Assembly (NCBI RefSeq): GCF_016924645.1
Contig: NZ_JAFFJV010000014.1
Location: 124,001 to 188,000 of the forward strand
DNA length: 64,000 nucleotides
Origin: Rufibacter psychrotolerans
GTDB taxonomy: Bacteria; Bacteroidota; Bacteroidia; Cytophagales; Hymenobacteraceae
Direction of reading: 5' to 3'
The position numbers were made by a program, and so were the translations under genes. The notes beneath the pieces are model-generated. The model was not told the DNA's origin. It made no database searches and saw only the letters and a program-made list of their open reading frames with translations. Positions 1 through 8,861 of this stretch are shown here, piece by piece (the first letter of the stretch is position 1; every line of letters begins with the position of its first letter).

Positions 1-589
1 GCCGCAGCGACATGGTAGGGTCAGCCTGTTTTCCCTCGGGCAGGGCGAAGAAAATGCCCACCAGAATCAGGAAGGTGATGGCCGCCAGCACCAGGAACAC
101 CGCGTGCCAGCCAAAGGCCGCCGTCACGTAGCCGCCCACGGTGGGGGCAATCATGGGCGACACGGCAATGACCAGAATCAGCCAGGAGAACACCTTGGCC
201 GTTTCTGAGGTGGGAAACAAGTCACGCACCAGGGCCTGCCCCGCCACCATGCCCGCGCAGCCGCCAATGGCCTGCAGAAAGCGCATGGCAATGAGGGTGT
301 CGGCGGAGTTGGCAAAGGCGCAGCCAATAGAGGCGGCAATGTACACGCCCAGCCCGGCGTAGAGTGGGTACTTGCGCCCGAAGCGGTCCAGGAGCGGGCC
401 GTACAGCAACTGCCCCGCCGAGATCCCGATCAGGTAAGCCGTGAGCGAGAGCTGCACCTGGGAGATGGTGGTGCCCAGGTCCTGGGCAATGGCCGGGAAC
501 CCCGGCAAATACATGTCTATGGAAAATGGGCTGATGGTGGAGAGGGAGCCCAAGATCAGGATAATGATGAAATATTGTTTACGCGTCAT
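1..589 (-). CDS. Bcr/CflA-type MFS drug-efflux transporter (C-terminus outside window)
   Basis: The reverse strand reads from an ATG at 589-587 through the window edge, giving about 196 residues. The N-terminus MTRKQYFIIILILGSLS leads into a first membrane helix with a DMYLPGFP motif, the hallmark start of the Bcr/CflA subfamily of 12- or 14-TM major facilitator transporters. The loop motif after TM2 (LLDRFGRKYPL) is the MFS motif A. Several further hydrophobic helices follow. Family members export chloramphenicol, bicyclomycin or other small molecules across the inner membrane using the proton gradient; the substrate here cannot be told. The gene is cut by the window start, so its end and operon partners are unknown. 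No neighbour upstream suggests regulation. Confidence 0.88.
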   Translation of the reverse strand, partial: MTRKQYFIIILILGSLSTISPFSIDMYLPGFPAIAQDLGTTISQVQLSLTAYLIGISAGQLLYGPLLDRFGRKYPLYAGLGVYIAASIGCAFANSADTLIAMRFLQAIGGCAGMVAGQALVRDLFPTSETAKVFSWLILVIAVSPMIAPTVGGYVTAAFGWHAVFLVLAAITFLILVGIFFALPEGKQADPTMSLR

Positions 590-712
590 GTTAAATAGAA
601 AAGAGGGCAAAGGTACGGCTCTCTTGGGCAAACGCATGAAAAAATTGCCTTTCGGCCGGTCGCCTCCATGAAACCAGCTCTTTCTTACGGACCCAACCCA
701 CACATGATCAGG

Positions 713-750
713 TGTTTTTGGCCCGATTTCCGGAAATCTGCCCCTAAACG
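713..750. repeat. Palindromic intergenic repeat, degenerate copy
   Basis: An imperfect hairpin centred on the core GATTTCCGGAAATC, flanked by a GTTT half on the left and the arm GCCCCTAAAC on the right. It belongs to the family of short palindromes (GTTTAGGGGC...GCCCCTAAAC) found repeatedly between genes up to about 31 kb of this window. It lies in the 340-bp gap between the MFS gene and glgP, which otherwise holds only the glgP terminator. Confidence 0.55.
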
Positions 751-861
751 GGAAACCTCTCCCTGGTCACCCGCAAAACCAGCCTGCTGGTCTCGGCAAA
801 GCCGATGGCCGGTAGCCCCACTTTTCAGCCGCGTACTTCGGGAACCGCCTTCTCCTCCCAC

Positions 862-906
862 AAAAAAAAGCCGGCCCCAACCTTTGCTTAGGTTGGGGCC
901 GGCTTT
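862..906 (-). terminator. Rho-independent terminator of the glucan phosphorylase gene
   Basis: A perfect 14-bp GC-rich stem (869-882 with 891-904, loop of 8 nt) is preceded on the plus strand by eight A residues, which give the U-tract when transcribed leftwards. It sits about 25 bp beyond the stop codon of the gene at 931. Confidence 0.9.
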
Positions 907-930
907 CTGCCGTGTAACTTAGCGGTAGGG

Positions 931-2589
931 CTATCTGCCGTCCTGGTACATGAGGTGGTAGTACTCATCGGCCATGCGCTCAGACCCGAAGTACGCCACC
1001 ACTTCCCGCATGCTCTGCTTCATGATGCTCACCCACTTCTTGCGGTCCAGGTAATAAGCCGGGATAATCTCGCTCTCCAGCAGGTGCATCATGTTGTTGT
1101 AGTCAATCTGGTCCTGCTCAAAGTCGGGGAGCGAGGTGTCCACAATGGGCAGCAGGAAGCTGTTTTCGCCGTGTTTCCCGAACTCGGGCAGCCAACCGTC
1201 CTGCACCGAGAAGTTGATGGCCCCGTTCATGGCGGCGGTCATGCCGCTGGTGCCCGATGCCTCGCGGGGGCGGCGGGGCGTGTTGAGCCAGACATCGGCC
1301 CCCTGCTTCAGCTTGGCGGAAAGGTCCAGCTCGTAGCCGGTGAGCACCGCCACGTTCTTCTTCTGGTGCGACACTTCAATGAGCTTGTTAAACGTGTTAA
1401 TGGCCCCAAAGTCAAACGGATAGGGCTTGCCGGCCCAGATCACCTGCACGGGCTGCCCCTCCTGGTTGATCAGCTCAAAGAAGCGGTGCAGGTCAAACAA
1501 CAGCAGGTCGGGGCGCTTGTAGGCCGCAAACCGGCGGGCCCAGACAATGGTGAGCACCTCGGGGCTGAACAGCTTGCCCGTCTGGTCGGCCACAATATCA
1601 AACAGCGGCTTTTTCATCTCGGCCTTGAGGCGCACCAGCTGCTCGTCGTCGTTGTGGTCCAGGGCTTGCCGTAGGGCGGTGTTCTGCCAGTACGTAATGT
1701 TCTGGGCATTGGTGATGGACCTGATCTCGCAGACGCCCTCATTGCCGTACCACATCTCGCGCGATACCTCGCCGTGCAGCTTTGAAACGCCGTTGGCAAT
1801 TTTGGAGAGCCGAAGCGCCACCAGGGTGTAGTTGAGCGAAGGCCCGTACGTGCCCGAGATATGCCGCGCCTCGTCTACGGACAAAGCCCCGAAGAACGAC
1901 ATCTTGGCCAGCAGTTCCACGTCATGCTCCTCGTTGCCGGCTTTCTCGGGGGTGTGGGTGGTAAACACCATGCGCTTCTTTACCTCGTGCACGTCGCGGT
2001 ACTTGTCAAAGAGGTGAAACACCAGCGGCAGGGCGTGGGCCTCGTTCATGTGGTAAATGGCCGAACCGCCCAGGGTCTCCACCACCTTGGCCCCGCCAAT
2101 GCCCAGCACAATGCTCTGCGCAATGCGGGTGGGCAGCTCGGGGTCATACAGGCGGTGCGTGATGGTGCGGCTGAGGTAATCGTTCTCGGGGATGTCGGTG
2201 GTGAGGAAGTACATGGGCACCGTGCCGAAGGTCTCTGCCGGCAGCACCAGCGCCTTTACCCACACCGGATTGTTGTGGATGTTCACCTGCACCATAATGC
2301 CGGTGTCTTCCAGAAAGGTGTAGTACTTTTTCTGGAACTGCGCCTCCATGAATTGGTCGGCCTGCCGCACCTGGTCGTAATAGCCGTACCGCCACAGAAT
2401 GCCTATGCCCACCATGTTCTGCCGCAGTTCATAGGCGCTGCGCATGTGCGACCCGGCCAAGAAGCCCAACCCGCCGGAATAAATCTTCAGGGCCTGGTGA
2501 ATGCCAAACTCCATGCTGAAGTAAGCTACCCGCTCACTGTATTTCTCATTAATGGCATACGGATGATACCATTTGCTGTAGTTCCCCAT
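931..2589 (-). CDS. glgP: Alpha-glucan phosphorylase (GT35-like, short form)
   Basis: 552 residues starting MGNYSKWYHPYAINEKYS. It resembles the divergent bacterial/archaeal alpha-glucan phosphorylases, which release glucose 1-phosphate from glycogen or maltodextrin in the cytoplasm. Supporting motifs are AYFSMEFGIH and YSGGLGFLAGSH near the N-terminus (substrate-site motifs of the family), TTHTPEKAGNEEHD in the middle, and RRPREASGTSGM near residue 440. It lacks the extra N-terminal domain of longer homologues. Oddly, the residue that normally carries pyridoxal phosphate (Lys in SGMK) is Thr here (SGMTAAMNG), so catalysis may differ from the textbook enzyme or the name may be too specific. 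It is a single-gene unit with its own terminator. Confidence 0.85.
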   Translation of the reverse strand: MGNYSKWYHPYAINEKYSERVAYFSMEFGIHQALKIYSGGLGFLAGSHMRSAYELRQNMVGIGILWRYGYYDQVRQADQFMEAQFQKKYYTFLEDTGIMVQVNIHNNPVWVKALVLPAETFGTVPMYFLTTDIPENDYLSRTITHRLYDPELPTRIAQSIVLGIGGAKVVETLGGSAIYHMNEAHALPLVFHLFDKYRDVHEVKKRMVFTTHTPEKAGNEEHDVELLAKMSFFGALSVDEARHISGTYGPSLNYTLVALRLSKIANGVSKLHGEVSREMWYGNEGVCEIRSITNAQNITYWQNTALRQALDHNDDEQLVRLKAEMKKPLFDIVADQTGKLFSPEVLTIVWARRFAAYKRPDLLLFDLHRFFELINQEGQPVQVIWAGKPYPFDFGAINTFNKLIEVSHQKKNVAVLTGYELDLSAKLKQGADVWLNTPRRPREASGTSGMTAAMNGAINFSVQDGWLPEFGKHGENSFLLPIVDTSLPDFEQDQIDYNNMMHLLESEIIPAYYLDRKKWVSIMKQSMREVVAYFGSERMADEYYHLMYQDGR

Positions 2590-3414
2590 AAAATCTTGAA
2601 GCTGCCTAATTAAAACTAAACCTGTTTTGCCGACTTAAACAAGCGCGCACCTGGGCAAACCACCGGCAAACCCATGGGCACGCAATGCAAAGCGTATTAA
2701 TACTAGTGATAAAATTCATCCCAAACAAGTACAATACTGCTTTTACTTTGTAATTAAACAAGCTTAAGCTTAATTCTTTGCTGCTAAGATTAGATTATTC
2801 TGGGAGGCCTGGTCCCTTTCTGAGAAATGTGAAAGAAGAATTAAAGCTGTTGATTTAAAGCGTGTAGGCACGCTGAGGGGGAGTATTCTATTGGACACGC
2901 CAAGGTGAAACTCGCTCCAATTCCGCACCAGATTTTCAGTTCTGACTCCAGCCAGAACTCAGGTAAAGGAACTGCCAGAGACAAAATGGTACACGCCCTA
3001 TACGCTTAGCAGAACAGATCCTCCCCCTGGAGGGGAAATTAAGAGAGGTGTTCATCCAGGGGAGCAAGCGTGGCTGGGCTTTGCAATGAAGACTGGTAAG
3101 CTGTTGTGCATGAAAAGCATGATCAGCGGTGCGTGGACTGGCAGGTGTAAACACCCCTCTGCGCTCCCCTCAAGGGGAGAGTCTCTGCTATGGGAACCTC
3201 CTATTAAAGGATTACGCCATTCAGGATTTGCCCCCACTAACTGTTTGGCCCCGGCAAGTGGTAGAATGCAAAATGCCAACGGGTTGTTTCGGGGCAGATT
3301 TCCTAGAATCTGCCCCGAAACAACCCGTTGGGTAAGTCCTAAAAGGACTTACCGGATGCTTCTTTCCATAGCATCAGTGTTACTCCAGGATGGGCTGTTC
3401 CGGTAAGGTCAGGC
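2590..3414. other. Long intergenic region (825 bp)
   Basis: No convincing gene in any frame. It contains the upstream region of glgP (AT-rich around 2690-2800), two short G/C clusters each able to form CCCC/GGGG hairpins (near 3023-3036 and 3165-3180), and a double hairpin at 3277-3353 listed separately. The short open frames between 2936 and 3406 follow the repeats and lack recognisable protein features. Confidence 0.6.
3277..3353. repeat. Tandem pair of perfect hairpins
   Basis: A perfect 24-bp inverted repeat (3277-3300 and 3307-3330, six-base loop TCCTAG) is followed immediately by a perfect 10-bp inverted repeat (3331-3340 and 3344-3353, loop AAA). The core GGGGCAGATT resembles the copy at 713-750, so it may be a variant of the same repeat family. 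It lies about 60 bp beyond the stop of the cupin gene at 3415 and may end its transcript, although no U-tract is obvious. Confidence 0.7.
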
Positions 3415-3918
3415 CTAGCGGCCGAAATCGTCCTGCACGCGCACAATGTCTTCTTCGTTGGAGGGATTGGCGGCATCGGTATGCTGCCAGATCTCGGCAA
3501 GTACGCCCCACTCCTGCAGGCCTACCAGGCGGTGCCGCTCCGACTGCTTTAACGTAATGAGGGCACCGGGCTCCAGTTGCTGGAGTTCGCCTTCCTCATC
3601 GGTGCCACTGGTCACTACGCCCACCTTTCCTTTCACCACTTTCCAGATTTCGGCGCGGCGGTGGTGGTACTGCCAGGAAAGCCTTTTCTCAGGGGCCACT
3701 ACCAGTATTTTGGGGCTAAGTTTCCCCGAGATCCGCAGGTCATCTACTGAGATGCCGTCAAAATACGTATCGGCGAACTGCTGGGCCTGGGCCTCGTCTA
3801 TCACAAAGAAACCACCCCAGGGACGGGTCTGGTCCTGGCTGGCGATGGTAAACCCTCTGGCCGTGAGTTCCTGCTCTATTTCCTGAAAAAGCGCTTGTTT
3901 CTGACTGTCTGTTGACAT
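3415..3918 (-). CDS. Cupin-fold sugar-phosphate isomerase-like protein
   Basis: 167 residues, start MSTDSQKQALFQ. The first half (RPWGGFFVIDE, then KLSPKILVVAPEKRLSWQYHHRRAEIWKVVKGKVGV) is the pattern of the type II mannose-6-phosphate isomerase / mannose-1-phosphate guanylyltransferase C-terminal cupin. The metal ligands are expected in YHHRRAEIW and in RHRLVG. Bacteroidota homologues are often named phosphoheptose isomerase or mannose-6-phosphate isomerase-like, but activity is rarely shown, so the substrate is left open. It stands alone, with more than 450 bp of non-coding sequence on both sides. Confidence 0.75.
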   Translation of the reverse strand: MSTDSQKQALFQEIEQELTARGFTIASQDQTRPWGGFFVIDEAQAQQFADTYFDGISVDDLRISGKLSPKILVVAPEKRLSWQYHHRRAEIWKVVKGKVGVVTSGTDEEGELQQLEPGALITLKQSERHRLVGLQEWGVLAEIWQHTDAANPSNEEDIVRVQDDFGR

Positions 3919-4400
3919 AGTAGTTCCGTTGGGGTATTGATTCGGGGCCCTAAGTTAGGGGAGTCTGGCAAATTACCTACATCCGCCGCTTTTCGCCGGC
4001 CAAAGGGAGTGCTGGTCAAAGGAGCAATTTTCTTCTAATTTTCCAATTACCCGTCTCTTGCCCAAACGTTGAAATGATAGAGTTTACACACCGCCAATTG
4101 CAGGATGCAGTACAAGCGCGCGGGGCTAACCATCCGCTAACTCTTTAGGGCAAAATAATACCTATCCTATCCTAAAAACAGGCGCCTACCCCCACTGATT
4201 CCCCTTTATCAACTGAGTTCCTCTTTCCACCGCTCAGTGCCACCCTGCAGGTTTAAAGGATAAAACAACCCGGCATTTTCCTATGCGGCCCAGAGATTGC
4301 GTACAGAGTTCAATCATGTTGTTTGAATAATGAAACTCACCGCAAGTCAGGATAAATTATATTTGCATTGTTAAAAACAGCAAACAGAAACCATACGCTT
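3919..4400. other. Intergenic region between divergent genes (482 bp)
   Basis: No open frame with protein character. It separates the divergent cupin gene and the small gene at 4401 and should carry both promoters. The only site I can point to is the -7 box at 4358-4365. Confidence 0.5.
4358..4365 (+). promoter_or_regulatory. -7 promoter box (TATATTTG)
   Basis: An exact match to the Bacteroidota TAnnTTTG -7 element, 35 bp before the ATG at 4401. A TTTG lies at 4322-4325, but that is farther than the usual -33 spacing, so only the -7 element is proposed. Transcription would begin near 4371, which rules out a start codon at 4368 and supports 4401. Confidence 0.5.
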
Positions 4401-4754
4401 ATGGCAAACTATTACACGGCAGAATCAGGGGCGGGCGCTACGTTGGAAGGCACAACCCTGAAAACCAAAATAACGGTGCTGCTTCAATCTGAGGCCTATG
4501 AACGGGGAGAAGCAATCGCCGAGGTTCTTAAAACCTCAAAGGCGTACAAGGAGCGCTTGGTTACGCAGCTGGGCCAGGATGAGAAAGCGGACTGCAAGTG
4601 CCTGCTCTGGAACCTGGACAACCTCATCCATGAGGCTACCAACATGCTGCAGAACCCCACCAATGATCTGTTTCTTTACCTGAAAGCATTTCACGGGTTC
4701 AAATCCTATGTGGCGAGCGCCTGCCCTGCTTTCTTTAACCTCCTGGATGGTTAA
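4401..4754 (+). CDS. Small hypothetical protein, helical
   Basis: 117 residues from the ATG at 4401 (MANYYTAESGAGATLEG). An upstream TTG at 4368 is in frame but lies before the predicted transcription start. The protein is soluble, mostly helical, rich in Lys/Glu and Leu, with two nearby Cys (ADCKCLL) and a third near the C-terminus. No signal peptide, membrane segment or recognised domain. Codon use fits the GC-rich neighbours, which is the main reason to accept it as real. Function unknown. Confidence 0.6.
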   Translation: MANYYTAESGAGATLEGTTLKTKITVLLQSEAYERGEAIAEVLKTSKAYKERLVTQLGQDEKADCKCLLWNLDNLIHEATNMLQNPTNDLFLYLKAFHGFKSYVASACPAFFNLLDG

Positions 4755-5063
4755 ACAGGGCAAGTGCCTCCTCACCCTTTTACCTCTTCTTTTTTGGCGG
4801 ATTTTTTCTAAAACAGGCCCAAAACCGCCATTCCCCTACTTACCGGGCCAGTACTATCTGACTACCAGGACTTAGCCTTCCCGCTCCTTCTCTCCCTGTT
4901 CTACCCCAACCACAAACGGTTCTTAAACAATAGGCTGTTGACCAATGGTATTTCCTTGAAGATCAACGAAGAACACCTACAAAATAGGACCAATTTTTTT
5001 TTAAATTTAACATAATTAATATTATATTAGATTTACCAAGGCACCATTAACCGCTGTGAGCAA
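4755..5063. other. Intergenic region (309 bp)
   Basis: Contains a weak palindrome near 4796-4829 (GGCGG...CCGCC around CTAAAACAGGCCC), possibly a decayed copy of the intergenic repeat family. It then becomes AT-rich (4985-5035) before the gene at 5064, as expected for a promoter region. No gene seen. Confidence 0.45.
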
Positions 5064-5873
5064 ATGGCAAAGAGGCTACTACCCGTACTGTGTCTTCTGT
5101 TTGCCCTCTCACACGCGAACGGGCAGGACACCATTACCCGTACCGACGGGACCACGCTCAAAGCCACCGTGGTGGAGGTCACGCCCGCGTTTATCAAGTT
5201 CCGCCTATTCCAGCAACTGGACACCCTGCTGTACCAGATCAGCACCCTGGATGTGCAAACGCTGGTGCTGGCAGACGGCACCACCAGGAGTTTCGCAGCG
5301 GCGCCGGCCAGCAAGGAGGCCCCCGCCAAGTCGCAGCAGCAGGCGGCGTTCAACTATGAGACGCAGTACGGCCGGCACCTCTTTTGGGTGAGCCCCCTTG
5401 ACCTGGTGTACTCCAACCTCACCATTGCGTACGAATACATCCTGGCCAAGGGGAAAATGGGCCTTAAAATTCCGTTCAACTTCAGCGTTACGCCCCCTTC
5501 GCGGGTTCAGAGCCTGGACAGCTTTCGGGAGAACAACCGCTATGGGCTGGGGCTGGAGCTGAACTACTACCCGCACGGACAGGGCCGGTACCGGTTCTTT
5601 ATGGGTCCGGCCCTGCAGTACAGGGTCTTTCGCAGCTATTACTATGAATTTCCGGGGGGCACCTATGAGCAAAAGGCCGCAGATGCCACCATGCTCCTGG
5701 TGGCCGCCAAAATTGGTTTGTACTATCAGCCCACCCGGCGCCAGCTGGTGGCGGCAGATGCCGGCGTTGGCTACCGCTACTTCAGGTTGCCGGAGCAGAT
5801 GCAACGCAACGGCTTTGAGATTTCCAACCGGGTTTACCTTCCCTTGAACCTTCACGTGGGATTCCGTTTTTAG
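5064..5873 (+). CDS. Outer-membrane beta-barrel protein, exported
   Basis: 269 residues. A signal peptide (MAKRLLPVLCLLFALSHANG, cleavage before QDTI) is followed by a small N-terminal domain in which TDGTTLKATVVEV and ISTLDVQTLVLADGTT resemble the two strands typical of Bacteroidota secreted proteins that present a short beta domain before a barrel. From about residue 100 to the end there is an alternating aromatic/polar pattern (for example GLGLELNYYPHGQGRYRFFMGPALQYRVF) and a terminal Phe (LNLHVGFRF), as in 8- to 10-strand outer-membrane barrels. The ligand or role is unknown. The stop is only 11 bp before the next gene, so it is probably co-transcribed with the lipoprotein and radical SAM genes. 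Confidence 0.75.
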   Translation: MAKRLLPVLCLLFALSHANGQDTITRTDGTTLKATVVEVTPAFIKFRLFQQLDTLLYQISTLDVQTLVLADGTTRSFAAAPASKEAPAKSQQQAAFNYETQYGRHLFWVSPLDLVYSNLTIAYEYILAKGKMGLKIPFNFSVTPPSRVQSLDSFRENNRYGLGLELNYYPHGQGRYRFFMGPALQYRVFRSYYYEFPGGTYEQKAADATMLLVAAKIGLYYQPTRRQLVAADAGVGYRYFRLPEQMQRNGFEISNRVYLPLNLHVGFRF

Positions 5874-5884
5874 CTCCTTTTGCC

Positions 5885-7576
5885 ATGAACAGCGCAAAAA
5901 CACCTTACATCAATGCCTTTCTTCCTGGGTTTCGGCGGGGTCCGGTGCAAGTCATTTTGGCCTGGCTGCTGCTGCTTTCCTTTGGCATGGGGGCGGTAGG
6001 CTGCAAGTACTACCGGCTAAGGGAAGACAAAACCCCCGATGCCCAGAAGGTGGCCGGCCTGCCTAACTACAAGCGCTTTATCCTGCACCAGGGGACCAGC
6101 CAGTGGGAGCTTGTCCAGGTGGCTGTGAAGGACGAGGCGGTAATAGGCAAGTTGCAACCCCTGCCCACCACGCTCCTCCCCTACGTGGAAGACCACCCGG
6201 GCGTCTCCAAGCGGTACCGGGAAGCCGAAAAGGGAACGGCCCTGCACGTGGTGCACCTGTACGTGTATGAATTTGCCCGGGGAGAAAACGACCAGGTCAC
6301 TATTCCCATGTCTGCCATCAAGCGCATGGACATCGCCGATAAGGACACCGGCGCCACCATCGCCTCGCACGTTCTGGTGGGGATTGCCGCCGCAGCCGCC
6401 ACCATGGCCCTCACTGCCGTGATTGTGGCCCTCCTGAAGTCTTCCTGCCCCTTTATCTACCTCCAGGACGGGGAGCAGTACCGGTTTGTGGGCGAGGCCT
6501 ACGGAGGGGCCATCTTTTCTCCCCTGGAGCGCGATGACTTTATGCCCCTGCCGCAGGTACTTGCCCCCCAGTGCCAGGTGCACCTGAAGATCACGAACGA
6601 ACTAAAGGAACGGCAGTTCACCAACCTGGCGCAGCTGGAGGTGGTGGACCACCCGCCCCACGTACGGGTCCTGCTGGACCAAACCGGCCAGCCGCACTCG
6701 CTGGAGAATCCCCAAGCGCCCCTAACCGCCCTAGCCCACCAGGGACAGGACCTTACCCCCGTGCTGGCCGCCAGAGACAGTGCCGTCTGGTCGTTCAACC
6801 AGCCGGACAATACCCTGAACTACCTGCAGCTTGGCTTCAAGAAACCCCAAGACGCCCAGTGGGGTAAACTGGTGCTCCACGTGCAGAACACCCTGTGGCT
6901 GGACTACCTGTACGGCGAGTTTACCCGGCAATTTGGGGGCCTTTACAACAGCTGGGCCCAAAAACAGAAAGACGAGCCCGCCGCAAAGCTGCTCCAGTGG
7001 CAACGGGAACAAGGCATTCCGCTGCTAGTGGAGGTACAGACCCCGGCTGGGTGGCAGGTGGTGGAGCGCATTCCGCCAGTGGGCCCTCTGGCCAGCCGTG
7101 ATCTGGTTATCCCTATCCCTCTGGCCCACCACCAGGAAGACACCGTGCAGGTGCGCCTGTCCTGCGGGTTTATGTTCTGGGAGATAGACCAGGCGGGCAT
7201 GGATTTCAGCCCCAACCTGCCCCTGCGGGTCAAAAAAGCCCCCTTAACCAGCGCCTATGCCGCCAACGGGCAGCAGGTAAAGCAGCTGCTGACCGCTTCT
7301 GATGCCCAATACCTGCAGCAGGCCAACGTGGGAAACGCCGTGGAGCTCACGTTTGCGGTACCCCGGCAAAAAGCCGGGCAGCGGCAGGCATGGTTCCTGC
7401 ACACCCGCGGGTACTATGAGCACATCAGGGCGTATGAGGGCATCCCCAACCTGATATCCCTGCGCGAGTTCGCCAAGCCGGGCCGCTTTATGCAGTTCTC
7501 CCGCGAACGCTACTTGCAGCTCATGAAAGATAATAACCTCACCCACCTGGTACACGCCCATGCCCCCACTCGCTAA
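5885..7576 (+). CDS. Large lipoprotein of unknown function
   Basis: 563 residues. A hydrophobic segment (VILAWLLLLSFGMGAVGC, about residues 22-39) ends in a lipobox AVGC, so the mature protein should begin at Cys39 and be lipid-anchored. A second strongly hydrophobic stretch (about 159-182, rich in Ala) precedes the motif SSCPFIYLQDGEQYRFVGEA, which I recognise as recurring in uncharacterised Bacteroidota proteins but cannot name. The remainder looks like beta-rich repeats (LQLGFKKPQDAQWGKLVLHV, VQVRLSCGFMFW). It overlaps the following radical SAM gene by 17 bp, which argues for translational coupling and joint function. Confidence 0.7.
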   Translation: MNSAKTPYINAFLPGFRRGPVQVILAWLLLLSFGMGAVGCKYYRLREDKTPDAQKVAGLPNYKRFILHQGTSQWELVQVAVKDEAVIGKLQPLPTTLLPYVEDHPGVSKRYREAEKGTALHVVHLYVYEFARGENDQVTIPMSAIKRMDIADKDTGATIASHVLVGIAAAAATMALTAVIVALLKSSCPFIYLQDGEQYRFVGEAYGGAIFSPLERDDFMPLPQVLAPQCQVHLKITNELKERQFTNLAQLEVVDHPPHVRVLLDQTGQPHSLENPQAPLTALAHQGQDLTPVLAARDSAVWSFNQPDNTLNYLQLGFKKPQDAQWGKLVLHVQNTLWLDYLYGEFTRQFGGLYNSWAQKQKDEPAAKLLQWQREQGIPLLVEVQTPAGWQVVERIPPVGPLASRDLVIPIPLAHHQEDTVQVRLSCGFMFWEIDQAGMDFSPNLPLRVKKAPLTSAYAANGQQVKQLLTASDAQYLQQANVGNAVELTFAVPRQKAGQRQAWFLHTRGYYEHIRAYEGIPNLISLREFAKPGRFMQFSRERYLQLMKDNNLTHLVHAHAPTR

Positions 7577-8804
7577 AGAAAGCACCAAAGTGTTGCCCGT
7601 TCAGGAGTCGTTCCACCCCACGCGGGAGCAGGTCGTTGTTCCCACTTCGGGTGCCGAGGCCCGACCCGTAACCCTGAACCGGTGGCAGAGTTTCTGGGCC
7701 ATGCGCCGGATCAGGTTCAGTTTGTTCGTTCTTTTGCTGAAACAGGTCAAAAACCCCTTCAAGACTATCTGGGCCCTCCGGCAGCTCATCAAGACCAGAC
7801 GGAAGTACCTGGGCGATGCGCCGTTCAGGAAAGTGGCCCAGGTAGACGGTCGCTATTACTATGAGTACAACACTCCCGGCTGGCCCTCGCAGGCCTTCAA
7901 CCAGTACCACCTCTCTGAGCTGAACCGCCTGATTCCGTTCCAGGACAAGCCGTTCTACTTCAAAAACGTGGTGGTAGCCATTACCAAAAAGTGCGCCCTG
8001 CGGTGCGAGCATTGCTTTGAGTGGGAGGCGATCAACGGGGCCGAAAAGCTCACGGAAAAGGACCTGGTGCAGTTGGTACGGCAGTTCCAGGAATTGGGGG
8101 TGGGCCAGCTCCAGTTCTCGGGCGGGGAGCCCATGCTCCGGGTTCCGGCCCTGCAAACCATCCTGGCGTCTGCCCTTCCCGGCACCGATTTCTGGGTTAT
8201 TACTTCGGGACACCTGTTTACACTGGAGAAGGCGCTTGCCTTAAAACAGGCCGGACTTACTGGGGTGACCATCAGCCTGGACCATATAATTCCGGAGCGG
8301 CACAACCAGTTCAGGGGATTCGGGCAGGCTTACCAGTGGGTGGAAGAAGCGGCCCTGAACGCCCGGCAGGCCAGGTTGGTGGTGGCCCTCTCGTTATGCG
8401 CCACCAAAGCATTTGTGACGCGGGAAAATCTGATGCACTACGCCCGGCTGGCCAAACGCCTGGGCGCTGCCTTTATCCAGGTGCTGGAGCCTAAGAAGGT
8501 GGGGCGGTACGCGGGAGAACAGGTGGGGCTCCCCGTGGCCCAGCAACAGCTGCTGGAGGAGTTCTACACCAACCTGAATTACCGGGCGGCTTACCAGGAT
8601 TTGCCCATGGTGGTGTACTATGACCTGCAGCGGCGGCGGGCAGGATGCGCCGCCTCGGCCGACCGCCACGTGTACGTAGATACCGACGGCCAAGTGCACG
8701 CCTGCCCTTTTTGCCAGAAGCCGGTGGGCAGTGCTCTGGCCCCCAACCTGCAGGAGCAATTAGACTTGCTCCGGCGAACCGGTTGCCCGGCAGGACTACT
8801 GTAA
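7560..8804 (+). CDS. Radical SAM protein with C-terminal Cys cluster
   Basis: 414 residues. The radical SAM iron-sulfur motif is C-x3-C-x2-C in ITKKCALRCEHCF (about residues 143-151), followed by the SAM-binding SGGEP motif (about 188). The C-terminal part has GCAASADRHVYVDTDGQVHA then CPFC and a final GC, the layout of a SPASM-like or auxiliary cluster domain, although this end is short. An N-terminal extension of about 120 residues (VLLLKQVKNPFKTIWALRQL) may associate with the membrane. The start overlaps the end of the lipoprotein gene. Such enzymes modify peptides or cofactors; with a barrel protein and lipoprotein in the same unit, a modification step on an envelope component is possible but only inferred. 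Confidence 0.82.
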   Translation: MPPLAKESTKVLPVQESFHPTREQVVVPTSGAEARPVTLNRWQSFWAMRRIRFSLFVLLLKQVKNPFKTIWALRQLIKTRRKYLGDAPFRKVAQVDGRYYYEYNTPGWPSQAFNQYHLSELNRLIPFQDKPFYFKNVVVAITKKCALRCEHCFEWEAINGAEKLTEKDLVQLVRQFQELGVGQLQFSGGEPMLRVPALQTILASALPGTDFWVITSGHLFTLEKALALKQAGLTGVTISLDHIIPERHNQFRGFGQAYQWVEEAALNARQARLVVALSLCATKAFVTRENLMHYARLAKRLGAAFIQVLEPKKVGRYAGEQVGLPVAQQQLLEEFYTNLNYRAAYQDLPMVVYYDLQRRRAGCAASADRHVYVDTDGQVHACPFCQKPVGSALAPNLQEQLDLLRRTGCPAGLL

Positions 8805-8861
8805 ACGGCGGGTCGGCTCCCGGAGGAAGGCCGGGTTTCCGGAATGCGGCGGCAAGTGAAG

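Noticed and set aside
955..2613. Long open frames on the plus strand opposite glgP
   Set aside because: They mirror the GC-rich third-position bias of the true gene, have no domain features and no promoter.
2690..2720. GTGAT-AAAA-TTCAT near glgP as a seventh FNR-like site
   Set aside because: Two mismatches from the pattern and no functional link to respiration.
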